A stretch of 15,745 nucleotides of DNA from CAZJZH01 sp964550465 (GCA_964550465.1 CAZJZH010000022.1:1-15745), one strand, 5' to 3'; shown: positions 1 to 6,102, counted from the stretch's first letter. The notes: a model not told the origin generated them from the sequence alone. Numbers and translations are program-made.

Positions 1-157
1 GTTGGGAAGGGATAAGCGCTGAAAGCATCTAAGTGCGAAGCCCATCTCAAGATTACATTTCATTACGACTCCTTCGAGACGAGGAGGTTGATAGGCGGCA
101 GGTGAAAGCACAGTAATGTGTTGAGCCGAGCCGTACTAATAGTCATCGTGTTTGACC
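1..157 (+). rRNA. rrl: 23S ribosomal RNA, 3' end (partial)
   Basis: This is the last part of a large-subunit rRNA gene that begins before the window. It holds the conserved 3' domain strings GATAAGCGCTGAAAGCATCTAAG-like (positions 11-33), GTTGATAGGC (about 87-96) and GTACTAAT (133-140), all close to the E. coli 23S 3' end. The end is set at about 157 because the mature 3' terminus normally finishes in a GACC-type sequence that pairs with the 5' end of the molecule, and TTTGACC ends here. The exact terminus is uncertain by a few bases. A spacer of about 100 bases (158-257) separates it from 5S; I see no tRNA in it. Confidence 0.95.
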
Positions 158-257
158 ACACGACAATATGAGCATTGCAGGCTGATTACTACTCGGCTGC
201 ACAATTGTATTTTTTGCTAGTATGGACTTGTTGATTTGATACTGTTTCGAGTCGAGC

Positions 258-368
258 GAGTTGGTGCTTCCAGCGATGGGGGTCCACCCGTTCCCATTCC
301 GAACACGGCAGTTAAGCCCATCAGCGCCGATGATACTCTCCATGGGGAAAGTAGGTCAGCGCCAACTC
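258..368 (+). rRNA. rrf: 5S ribosomal RNA
   Basis: A complete 5S gene of about 111 nt. The terminal helix pairs GAGTTGGTGCT (258-268) with AGCGCCAACTC (358-368). The conserved internal strings CCATTCCGAACACGG, GTTAAGCCC and GGGAAAGTAGG lie in their usual order. The helix continues outside the gene: 248-256 pairs with 370-378, with one mismatch at 257/369. This is the kind of flanking stem used for 5S maturation. It is the last gene of the rRNA operon and is followed at once by a terminator. Confidence 0.95.
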
Positions 369-383
369 ATTCGACTTGAAAAG

Positions 384-410
384 AAAAATCCGCCTACGGG
401 CGGATTTTTT
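384..410 (+). terminator. Rho-independent terminator of the rRNA operon
   Basis: The stem AATCCGCC (387-394) pairs with GGCGGATT (399-406) around a TACG loop. The loop is closed by C-G, so it forms an extra-stable C(UACG)G tetraloop. The A-run before and T-run after the stem make it look usable in both directions, so it could also end the minus-strand gene at 429-809. Confidence 0.9.
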
Positions 411-430
411 GTGATTTGTGACTGGTGACT
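411..430 (+). repeat. Left arm of inverted repeat bracketing the S23-family gene
   Basis: GTGATTTGTGACTGGTGACT matches the reverse complement of 867-886 at 18 of 20 positions. It begins directly after the T-run of the rRNA terminator. It is itself built of heptamers (GTGATTT, GTGACTG, GTGACTA, GTGATGT). The stop codon of the bracketed gene (429-431) lies at its inner edge. Confidence 0.75.
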
Positions 431-809
431 AGTGATGTGATGCACGACTTAACTCCTTTGTGCGCTTTATTAAGCCATTTAATAACCGCTCAATTTGAGC
501 AACATGCTGATCTATCTGTGCAGTCACTTCAGTAGAGATAAGGTTTCGGTTTCTTAGGAGACGATTCCAGTGCTGAGCTTCTAAAAGCGATCCACGAGCT
601 TGATAGTAAAAGCGATTCCGATCTAAATAATGAAACCGACCATACCCTTCAGCGATGTTAGCACCAATGGAGTCAATTGAGCGTACAAACTGATTACCGG
701 GATGATATTGTAGTGATTTGGGAAGTTGTATATATGTATCCCACACATGTTCACTTAACTGTAGGCTGACTTGGTATACTGTTAGTTTTTCTAGCGAGAA
801 TTGGTACAT
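429..809 (-). CDS. Four-helix-bundle protein (S23 / 23S rRNA intervening-sequence protein family)
   Basis: A 126-residue protein that starts MYQFSLEKLTVYQ, the typical opening of the S23/IVP four-helix-bundle family, followed by the usual R-S-I-D-S-I-G-A-N-I-A-E-G-Y-G core at about residues 42-56. It is all-helical, with no signal peptide or membrane segment. Family members were first noted as ORFs inside intervening sequences of 23S rRNA genes. Relatives (Avd-like) act as small RNA- or nucleic-acid-binding accessory proteins. The cellular role of stand-alone copies is unknown. Here the gene lies just after the rRNA operon, on the opposite strand, and is bracketed by inverted repeats, with its TAG stop inside the left one. 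No clear SD precedes the ATG. The C-terminus (RASHH) is partly encoded by the repeat tail, which suggests gene and repeat travelled together. Confidence 0.85.
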   Translation of the reverse strand: MYQFSLEKLTVYQVSLQLSEHVWDTYIQLPKSLQYHPGNQFVRSIDSIGANIAEGYGRFHYLDRNRFYYQARGSLLEAQHWNRLLRNRNLISTEVTAQIDQHVAQIERLLNGLIKRTKELSRASHH

Positions 810-866
810 ACGGTTAGTGGCATAGTAACAAGGTGTAGATAAAGATATGTTAAATTTTTATTCCCC

Positions 867-886
867 AATCACCAGTCACGAATCAC
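867..886 (-). repeat. Right arm of inverted repeat bracketing the S23-family gene
   Basis: Read on the minus strand this is GTGATTCGTGACTGGTGATT. It differs from the left arm (411-430) at only two of 20 bases and has the same heptamer build. The bracketed unit is 476 nt. I see no obvious target-site duplication outside the arms. Confidence 0.75.
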
Positions 887-959
887 CAGCTGCTGTGGTG
901 GGTATGCAGCAGCGTATGCTGTAATACACCTCTCCCTAGTTAGCTGACAAAAATTGTTG

Positions 960-977
960 TATAATGATGGTGGAGGT
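960..977 (+). promoter_or_regulatory. -10 box and ribosome binding site for the PGK-aldolase gene
   Basis: A perfect TATAAT lies at 960-965. No good -35 is found 16-18 bases upstream (TAGTTA at 937-942 is poor). A strong SD, GGAGGT (972-977), is 9 bases before the ATG at 987. If the -10 is right, the transcript starts at about the SD, giving a leader of about 15 nt. The SD fixes the start at 987 in preference to an in-frame TTG at 954. Confidence 0.5.
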
Positions 978-986
978 AAAACAAAA

Positions 987-3305
987 ATGCCAAAACCAAG
1001 ACTACAGACAATCACAGAGGTGAATCTCAAGGGCAAGCGGGTGCTGTTACGAGCAACGCTTGATGTGTCGTTACGCAACGGCGCAGTTAAGGACGACTTT
1101 CGGTTACGACAATTAGTGCCAACTATTCAACAACTGACCAAACAAGGGGCGGCCGTCACCCTGGTCAGTTTTTTAGGTCGACCAAAGGGCAAGCGCTTAC
1201 CGCAATTTTCTCTCCAACCAGTTGCCACCCATTTAGAAAAGTTACTTGATCAGCCGGTGGCCTTTGCGCCAGACTGTGTTGGCCCTGATGCGCAGCGGCA
1301 AATTGCGCGGCTCTTACCTGGCCAGGTACTGGTGCTAGAAAACACTCGTTTCCACCATGAAGAAGCGGATGCAGACCAGGGCTTTGCAGCTGAGCTGGCA
1401 GCACCATTTGACCTAGTAGTCTTTGATGCCTTTGCTCAGGCTCACCGCGTTCATGCCTCTACCACCGGCATCCTCAAAGAATTACCAGCCGTGGCCGGAC
1501 CATTGCTTGAGGATGAGCTATCCATGCTGTACCAATCAGTTGAGCGACCACAGCGACCAGCAGTGCTGGTGATTGGTGGGGCCAAGGTGGCGGACAAAGT
1601 AGCGGTAATTGAGCACTTAGCGCCCGGCGTTGATCATGTTTTGGTGGGTGGTGTGGTGGCCAATGCCTTTTTGGCTGCCGCCGGCGTGCCGGTCGGTAAC
1701 TCCATGCTGTCTAACACCGCTATTACCAGTCAGCATCAGGGGCATCCGCAGGCAGCAGTTGCTACCGCTAAGCGAATTTTGAAAAAGTACCGTAAAAAAA
1801 TTGTCTTACCGCTTGATGTGAAAGTTGGCCGCTCACCTAAGAGTAGTAGTGTTAAAACTATTACTATCGACAAAGATGCGGTTGAGAAGGGGTACGGCAT
1901 TTATGATATTGGCCCTAAAACAGTTAAGGAGTATGAAGCGATTATCAAGCAGGCCAAGACGGTTATTTGGAATGGGCCGCTGGGCTACACAGAAAATACT
2001 AAGTTTGCTCTAGGGACGCGCAAGATTGCTAAGGCTATTATTGGTCACACTGGCACGACTGTCATGGGTGGTGGAGACAGCGAATCTATCATTGGCACAC
2101 TCAAGGCTCATAAAAAATTGACCCACGTCTCTACCGGTGGCGGTGCTATGCTGCAGTTACTAGCCGGTAACGGTTTGCCGGCTGTTGAGCAGTTGCTCAA
2201 AAATCACCGTCAGTTTCATCTGACACCACTGCCACCAAAGCCGATTGTAGCCTATAGCCACAAGACCAATCCGTTTTACCGCTATCCATTCCTTAATCTG
2301 GATGAAATGCTGAGTGAAGCCCGGCAGCATAAGTTTGGCGTGGCCGCTTGTAATATTCGTTCCAAGTATATCCTCCAAGGAGTGCTGCGCGCCGCCTTCA
2401 TTGAGCGCTCACCGGTTATCCTAGAAATCGCTGAGTCAGAAATGGGTTACTGTAACATGCCGCCGCAACGGTTGGCTGATTTGGCTATTGATGAACTCAA
2501 TGCGCTAGAAAAAGAGTTTGGTTATGTGGTGCCAGTGGCGCTGCACGCTGACCATGTTAAGCACAAGGTTGATGAGATTGTGACTGCAGCGATTGAAGCA
2601 GGCTTTTCCTCCATGCTGATTGATCAATCAAAACACCCGTTAAAGAAAAATGCCGAGATTGTCTCAGCCGTAGTGCGGCGGGTACATCCGCTGGGTATTT
2701 CAGTGGAGGCAGAGATTGGCCAGATTGGTATTGGCTTAAAAGTTAAGCAGCAGTTGGTTGGTAGCGCGGTCCTTAAGGCGGCGCCACAAGTCAAGGATGT
2801 GATGGACTTTGTTAATGCTACCAATATTGATGCCCTGGCCGGCTTCTTTGGTAACTACCATGGCGCCTACCAAAAACCAGCTACCATTGCCTGGGGGCGA
2901 GCTAAAGATATTGCCAAAGCCTTGCAGCGTGGTCACTACCAAGTGCCGTTGGTACTGCACGGTACGAGTTATCTGCGGACTAAACGATTGGATGAAATCG
3001 AAGTCTATCATCGAGCGGTTAAAGCCGGCTTTGCCAAGTTTAACTACGGCACTATGTTGTCTGATGTAATGAAACGCCATCTACCGTCAACCTTGCTGGA
3101 CCGGATGGCGGAGTATGCTGGCGGTGATCCAAATGAATGGCGCAAGGGCTTAGGCAAGTTTGAAAAAGATATTGATAAGCTACCGAAGAAGAAACGACAG
3201 GCGATGGTTCGCGATATCACTGAGCACACACAGGCTATGATGCAGCAGGCTTGGCATTCTGCCAACAAGGCCTGGCTGTACCAACGTTTTTTTGATCAAC
3301 GGTAG
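987..3305 (+). CDS. pgk-fba: Phosphoglycerate kinase / class II fructose-bisphosphate aldolase fusion
   Basis: A 772-residue protein in one uninterrupted frame. Residues about 1-405 are phosphoglycerate kinase (ATP + 3-phosphoglycerate to ADP + 1,3-bisphosphoglycerate, reversible). Visible motifs are LGRPKG (63-68), LENTRF with R121, DAFAQAHRVHAS (about 147-158), GGAK (197-200), DIGPKT, WNGPLG, and GGGDS (361-365) at the ATP site. A linker of about 30 residues follows. Residues about 436-772 are class II (zinc) aldolase, which cleaves fructose-1,6-bisphosphate to two triose phosphates. It shows LHADH (519-523), VEAEIG (573-578), NYHGAY (H625) and LHGTS (H658), supplying the catalytic Asp and the His/Glu metal ligands. 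Both halves are near normal length. Substrate-site residues are altered: yeast PGK Asp23, Asn25 and His62 correspond to Thr24, Asp26 and Phe62 here, and the aldolase GGSG loop reads GTSY. R22, R39 and R65 are kept. Cytoplasmic. Confidence 0.93.
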   Translation: MPKPRLQTITEVNLKGKRVLLRATLDVSLRNGAVKDDFRLRQLVPTIQQLTKQGAAVTLVSFLGRPKGKRLPQFSLQPVATHLEKLLDQPVAFAPDCVGPDAQRQIARLLPGQVLVLENTRFHHEEADADQGFAAELAAPFDLVVFDAFAQAHRVHASTTGILKELPAVAGPLLEDELSMLYQSVERPQRPAVLVIGGAKVADKVAVIEHLAPGVDHVLVGGVVANAFLAAAGVPVGNSMLSNTAITSQHQGHPQAAVATAKRILKKYRKKIVLPLDVKVGRSPKSSSVKTITIDKDAVEKGYGIYDIGPKTVKEYEAIIKQAKTVIWNGPLGYTENTKFALGTRKIAKAIIGHTGTTVMGGGDSESIIGTLKAHKKLTHVSTGGGAMLQLLAGNGLPAVEQLLKNHRQFHLTPLPPKPIVAYSHKTNPFYRYPFLNLDEMLSEARQHKFGVAACNIRSKYILQGVLRAAFIERSPVILEIAESEMGYCNMPPQRLADLAIDELNALEKEFGYVVPVALHADHVKHKVDEIVTAAIEAGFSSMLIDQSKHPLKKNAEIVSAVVRRVHPLGISVEAEIGQIGIGLKVKQQLVGSAVLKAAPQVKDVMDFVNATNIDALAGFFGNYHGAYQKPATIAWGRAKDIAKALQRGHYQVPLVLHGTSYLRTKRLDEIEVYHRAVKAGFAKFNYGTMLSDVMKRHLPSTLLDRMAEYAGGDPNEWRKGLGKFEKDIDKLPKKKRQAMVRDITEHTQAMMQQAWHSANKAWLYQRFFDQR

Positions 3306-3326
3306 GGGGATTCTGACTGTTGCTAC

Positions 3327-3354
3327 ACCCAACACTATGACTATAGTGTTGGGT
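3327..3354 (+). repeat. Perfect 12-bp hairpin after the fusion gene
   Basis: ACCCAACACTAT (3327-3338) pairs perfectly with 3343-3354 around a 4-nt loop. No T-run follows, so it is not a classical terminator on its own. It sits just ahead of a second hairpin that has one. It may protect the mRNA 3' end or help slow the polymerase. Confidence 0.7.
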
Positions 3355-3360
3355 AGGCGA

Positions 3361-3386
3361 AGCACCGTGCGTTGACACGGTGTTTT
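3361..3386 (+). terminator. Terminator of the PGK-aldolase gene
   Basis: CACCGTG (3363-3369) pairs with CACGGTG (3376-3382) around a 6-nt loop, and TTTT follows at once (3383-3386). It lies 58 bases after the fusion gene's TAG stop. Confidence 0.65.
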
Positions 3387-3400
3387 GCCTTTAGTAGGCT
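3372..3400 (+). promoter_or_regulatory. Predicted promoter of ung, overlapping the upstream terminator
   Basis: A perfect TTGACA (3372-3377) is followed after exactly 17 bases by TAGGCT (3395-3400, 3 of 6 matches). Transcription would start about 4 nt before the ATG at 3411, which fits the lack of an SD. The -35 lies across the loop and right arm of the upstream terminator hairpin. Confidence 0.5.
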
Positions 3401-3410
3401 GAATGGTGTT

Positions 3411-4103
3411 ATGACTACCAACGATATACAACTAGAGGATTCGTGGAAACAGCGACTGGCAGGGGAGTTTGAGCAACCGTATATGCAACAATTGCGCCAA
3501 TGGTTGCACCAGCAGTACGCTGCCAAAAAGACTATTTACCCCGCGCCGGGCAATATTTTTAATGCCCTCAATAGCACACCTTTTGAGCGGGTTAAGGTGG
3601 TTATTATTGGCCAAGACCCCTATCATGGTCCCGGTCAGGCCCATGGCCTCTGTTTTTCGGTGCCGGCTGGAGCAGCCTTCCCACCATCGTTGCAGAATAT
3701 TTTCAAAGAGTTGGTTGATGATGTGGATTGTCCCTATCCGCAGAGCGGTGATTTATCTGCGTGGGCCGCCCAGGGCGTGTTGTTGCTCAACGCCACCCTG
3801 ACAGTTGCAGCCGGTCAGGCGAACTCACACCAGGGTAAAGGCTGGGAACAATTTACCGACAAAATTATTGCACTGCTGAGTGCCGAACGAGAGCACCTCG
3901 TCTTTATCTTGTGGGGTGCATCGGCACAGCGCAAAGGTCAAGTGATTGATCGGCAGAAGCACTGTGTCATTGAGGCGCCGCATCCATCACCACTGTCGGC
4001 CCACCGCGGCTTCTTTGGCTCCCAGCCATTTTCACAAGCTAACACCTATTTACTCTCAACACTGCAAGTGCCGATTGATTGGGGAGTGATTAGTAATGGG
4101 TAG
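3411..4103 (+). CDS. ung: Uracil-DNA glycosylase (family 1)
   Basis: A 230-residue protein, the usual size for bacterial Ung (E. coli 229). It removes uracil from DNA by cleaving the N-glycosidic bond, the first step of base-excision repair. The family 1 motifs are all present. GQDPYHG (67-73) carries the water-activating Asp69. LLLNATLTV (124-132) supplies the Asn for uracil recognition. HPSPLSAHRGFFG (191-203) carries the catalytic His and the DNA-intercalation loop. Start choice: ATG at 3411 gives normal Ung spacing. An in-frame TTG at 3372 would add 13 residues encoded by the terminator and is rejected. No SD is seen, and the predicted promoter leaves only a few leader bases. It is convergent with the histone-like gene. 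Confidence 0.97.
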   Translation: MTTNDIQLEDSWKQRLAGEFEQPYMQQLRQWLHQQYAAKKTIYPAPGNIFNALNSTPFERVKVVIIGQDPYHGPGQAHGLCFSVPAGAAFPPSLQNIFKELVDDVDCPYPQSGDLSAWAAQGVLLLNATLTVAAGQANSHQGKGWEQFTDKIIALLSAEREHLVFILWGASAQRKGQVIDRQKHCVIEAPHPSPLSAHRGFFGSQPFSQANTYLLSTLQVPIDWGVISNG

Positions 4104-4186
4104 TTACTCTTTCTAAACACATAACCCCGCATCGAGTGATACAGGGTTACATGGTTACCTCCGTGGGTGAGTTTTCACCGTGAAAG

Positions 4187-4555
4187 TTACTTTTTGCGGC
4201 GGCGAGTAGTTGCCTTTTTCCGCTTTGGCGCTGCCTTTTTCTTAGCAGCTGGCTTACGCTTCGTAGTCTTCTTTGCAGTAGACTTCTTAGCAGCCTTTTT
4301 CTTTGGAGCAGCTTTTTTCTTAGCGGTTGACTTACGCTTAGTAGTCTTCTTTTTTGCAGTAGACTTTTTAGCGGCGGTCTTCTTTCGCTTTGGCGCTGCC
4401 TTTTTCTTGGCGGTAGATTTCCGCTTCGCTGGCTTCTTAGCGACCTTTCGCTTTGGAGCAGCCTTCTTCTTAGCGGTTTTCTTCGCTGGCTTCTTAGCGA
4501 CCTTTCGCTTTGGAGCAGCCTTACGCTTAGCTGGCTTACGTTTTTTGACTGGCAT
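4187..4555 (-). CDS. Histone H1-tail-like lysine/alanine-rich DNA-binding protein
   Basis: A 122-residue protein made almost only of Lys, Ala, Arg, Pro and Thr, with a few Ser and Val and no acidic residue, so it is extremely basic. The building blocks are KAAPKRK and AKKSTAKKK, as in the C-terminal tail of histone H1, chlamydial HctB/Hc2 and AlgP. There is no globular domain. The probable role is to bind and compact DNA (or RNA) through charge; this is inference from composition. A near-perfect SD (AGGAGGTGA, minus strand, 4562-4570) lies 6 bases before the ATG, so high expression is likely. The upstream leader is long, AT-rich and carries two palindromes. Two 42-nt perfect direct repeats inside the gene show growth by internal duplication. 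The composition is low-complexity, so homology calls are weak. Confidence 0.85.
   Translation of the reverse strand: MPVKKRKPAKRKAAPKRKVAKKPAKKTAKKKAAPKRKVAKKPAKRKSTAKKKAAPKRKKTAAKKSTAKKKTTKRKSTAKKKAAPKKKAAKKSTAKKTTKRKPAAKKKAAPKRKKATTRRRKK
4424..4522 (-). repeat. Two perfect 42-nt direct repeats inside the histone-like gene
   Basis: 4424-4465 and 4481-4522 are identical over 42 nt and offset by 57 nt (19 codons). They encode KAAPKRKVAKKPAK-type blocks at about residues 12-25 and 31-44. Identity at codon level points to recent duplication and not to composition alone. Confidence 0.85.
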
Positions 4556-4600
4556 GTGTTTTCACCTCCTTCCTTTTTTGGTTTTCGTGTTGAGAGTTTT

Positions 4601-4610
4601 GGAACGTTCC
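4601..4610 (-). promoter_or_regulatory. 10-bp palindrome in the leader of the histone-like gene
   Basis: GGAACGTTCC is a perfect 10-bp palindrome 45 bases upstream of the histone-like start, inside the predicted 5' leader. It may be an operator for a dimeric regulator or a structural element. The assignment rests on symmetry only. Confidence 0.35.
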
Positions 4611-4630
4611 CTCCACGTTTTAAAATGGAT

Positions 4631-4674
4631 AAGAAAAAATTTCACGATAAATTTTTTCTTATATCTATATTATA
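4631..4674 (-). promoter_or_regulatory. Predicted -10 box and AT-rich inverted repeat upstream of the histone-like gene
   Basis: On the minus strand a TATAAT occurs at 4674-4669. Just downstream, near the expected transcription start, lies a perfect 12-bp inverted repeat: AAGAAAAAATTT at 4660-4649 and AAATTTTTTCTT at 4642-4631, with a 6-nt spacer. The -35 candidate (TTGTTG, 17 bases upstream) is weak. The repeat could be an operator, a 5' stabilising hairpin, or a weak terminator for the upstream mqo-like gene. The leader would be about 105 nt, unlike the short leaders elsewhere in the window. Confidence 0.4.
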
Positions 4675-4714
4675 AAGATTTTTTGACAGAACAACAATGA
4701 AATTTTTTTATTTC

Positions 4715-4723
4715 TGTGGATAA
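4715..4723 (-). promoter_or_regulatory. DnaA-box match
   Basis: The minus strand reads TTATCCACA, a perfect match to the bacterial DnaA box consensus. A 7-of-9 match (TTATCCATT) lies at about 4623-4631. Both are in the AT-rich gap between the mqo-like and histone-like genes. A 9-mer match can be chance. Confidence 0.35.
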
Positions 4724-4736
4724 GTTTTTGTAAACG

Positions 4737-6065
4737 TTAATTCACTTCGCCGTAAAAATCTTTTTTGTAGCGTTGTTGGTCGAACGAATATTTGCCGCCG
4801 AAAAATGTAATCACTTGTTGGGTGTCATCTTCAGCGTTGCGCAAACAAGTTGAGGCACCGGGCGAAGGAGTGACGTTAAAAATTATTTTGTCTTCGATAA
4901 ATTTTGCTTCACCCATATTGAGTGACATGGTTTTTGTGTTGACGATTTGTGGTCGGACACCGCCGAGGTTTTTTTCAAATCGTAAGTCACGGTACCGAGC
5001 GGCGGGGATAATTTTTTGAACGTCTTGGAGAAACAGCCATGTACCTAAAAAGGGAATTTCAAACAGTAGATTCCAGATGATAAAACCCAATAAAATCGGA
5101 TCAAAACTGATTTTTAGTAGGGTTAGGATGCCCCGAGGCCGCCAGATAATAGGGATACGGAGAAACTCCCAGACGGTATCATAATTGCGCCGTTCCAACA
5201 TAGGCAGTAGTTTGGCAGTGGGGCCAAAGCGAGTGATGGTCGGGTCGTTAACATCAGGGTCGCCGTGGACTGCTGCGAATGGCAGTTTAGGTTTTTGCAT
5301 GGTGTAGACTTTGCCATTGAGCAGATTGTTAGCTGTGTAAAAACTTCCCGCTACCGGCAGTAAACCAATGTGCTGGCAATAGCCCATCTGTTGGGCTAGC
5401 GGCAAGCTATGTGAACCAGCGCAGACTAATACAACGTCAGCAGTCAGTTGTTGTTCGTTCGTGGTGATAGTGAAGTGATTGTCTTGCCGGGTGATAGTGG
5501 TAACCTGTTGATTGAGAAATAGTTTGACATCAGCTTGACTGTGCTGTGCTTCAGTCACAAATGATTCAGACAGAGCTTGAAAGTTGACCGCGTAGCCGGT
5601 GTGAGTTGATAGGGCCATGATGGGTTCGTTGGGGTCTCGACCATTGACGATGTTTGGTTCTAACGCGGCAATGTCATGGCGATCTATTTTTTTCAAATGC
5701 GGAAACAGCGGCGCGAAGTCATCAAAGCGCTGTTCGAGTTTTTCGACTTGCTCCTGACCAACTGCCAGCACCATCTTGTTAGTTTTGTTAAACAGGTCAG
5801 TGCCGTGACGCTCAACATAATGTGCCACCATGGCGGCGCCTTCTTTGACCCGCCGTGCTTTCTCAACCGTGTAGTTGGTTTCAATGTCACCAAAGTGCAG
5901 GGTTTGGCTGTTGTTATTAAAGTGAGAGTTAACACTGGCGACACTGCTGTATTTTTCAATCAAAGCAATTCGTGGGATATCAGTGTACTGACTTAGGACA
6001 TACAGAGCTGCGGTGCCAGTGACACCACCGCCGATGATGATAACGTCGAAGTGATTATTGGGCAT
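4737..6065 (-). CDS. mqo: Malate:quinone oxidoreductase-like FAD-dependent dehydrogenase
   Basis: A 442-residue flavoprotein. The N-terminal Rossmann motif G12-x-G14-x-x-G17 with Glu37 at the end of strand 2 binds the ADP part of FAD. Mqo-like features include a central LPVAGSFY segment, a Gly-Asp-Pro-rich stretch ending TRFGPTA, and SPGAS (401-405) near the C-terminus. Mqo oxidises malate to oxaloacetate at the membrane and passes electrons to quinone. At 442 residues it is shorter than typical Mqo (about 490-550). It has a hydrophobic stretch at about 310-340 (LGFIIWNLLFEIPFLGTWLF) that may attach it to the membrane. L-2-hydroxyglutarate oxidase or another 2-hydroxyacid dehydrogenase is the main alternative. 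The ATG at 6065 is preferred over an in-frame TTG three codons upstream. No SD is seen. No other TCA or respiratory gene is in the window. Confidence 0.75.
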   Translation of the reverse strand: MPNNHFDVIIIGGGVTGTAALYVLSQYTDIPRIALIEKYSSVASVNSHFNNNSQTLHFGDIETNYTVEKARRVKEGAAMVAHYVERHGTDLFNKTNKMVLAVGQEQVEKLEQRFDDFAPLFPHLKKIDRHDIAALEPNIVNGRDPNEPIMALSTHTGYAVNFQALSESFVTEAQHSQADVKLFLNQQVTTITRQDNHFTITTNEQQLTADVVLVCAGSHSLPLAQQMGYCQHIGLLPVAGSFYTANNLLNGKVYTMQKPKLPFAAVHGDPDVNDPTITRFGPTAKLLPMLERRNYDTVWEFLRIPIIWRPRGILTLLKISFDPILLGFIIWNLLFEIPFLGTWLFLQDVQKIIPAARYRDLRFEKNLGGVRPQIVNTKTMSLNMGEAKFIEDKIIFNVTPSPGASTCLRNAEDDTQQVITFFGGKYSFDQQRYKKDFYGEVN

Positions 6066-6102
6066 AGTGTGCAATATATTGAATATAGATACAGTGTATC
6101 AC

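Noticed and set aside
143..343. Open frame on the minus strand across the 23S end, spacer and 5S
   Set aside because: It overlaps rRNA genes on the opposite strand and shows no coding signal.
889..920. Overlapping hairpins GCTGCTG/CAGCAGC and CAGCA/TGCTG resembling an attenuator
   Set aside because: They lie upstream of the predicted -10 box of the fusion gene, so they would not be in its transcript.
2180..2290. PGK-aldolase fusion as a sequencing frameshift artefact
   Set aside because: A stop lost by one indel would leave a wrong-frame stretch at the junction. The linker reads sensibly, and both domains keep the same frame and motif spacing.
4167..4700. Long open frame on the plus strand opposite the histone-like gene, translating to Phe/Ala-rich sequence
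   Set aside because: It is the antisense shadow of the Lys-codon-rich gene: AAA/AAG become TTT/CTT. It has no SD and no sensible protein features.
4612..4740. AT-rich region with a DnaA box as a possible replication origin
   Set aside because: Only one perfect and one partial 9-mer are present, no dnaA or dnaN gene is in view, and genes on both sides point toward the region, the opposite of what is usual around an origin.
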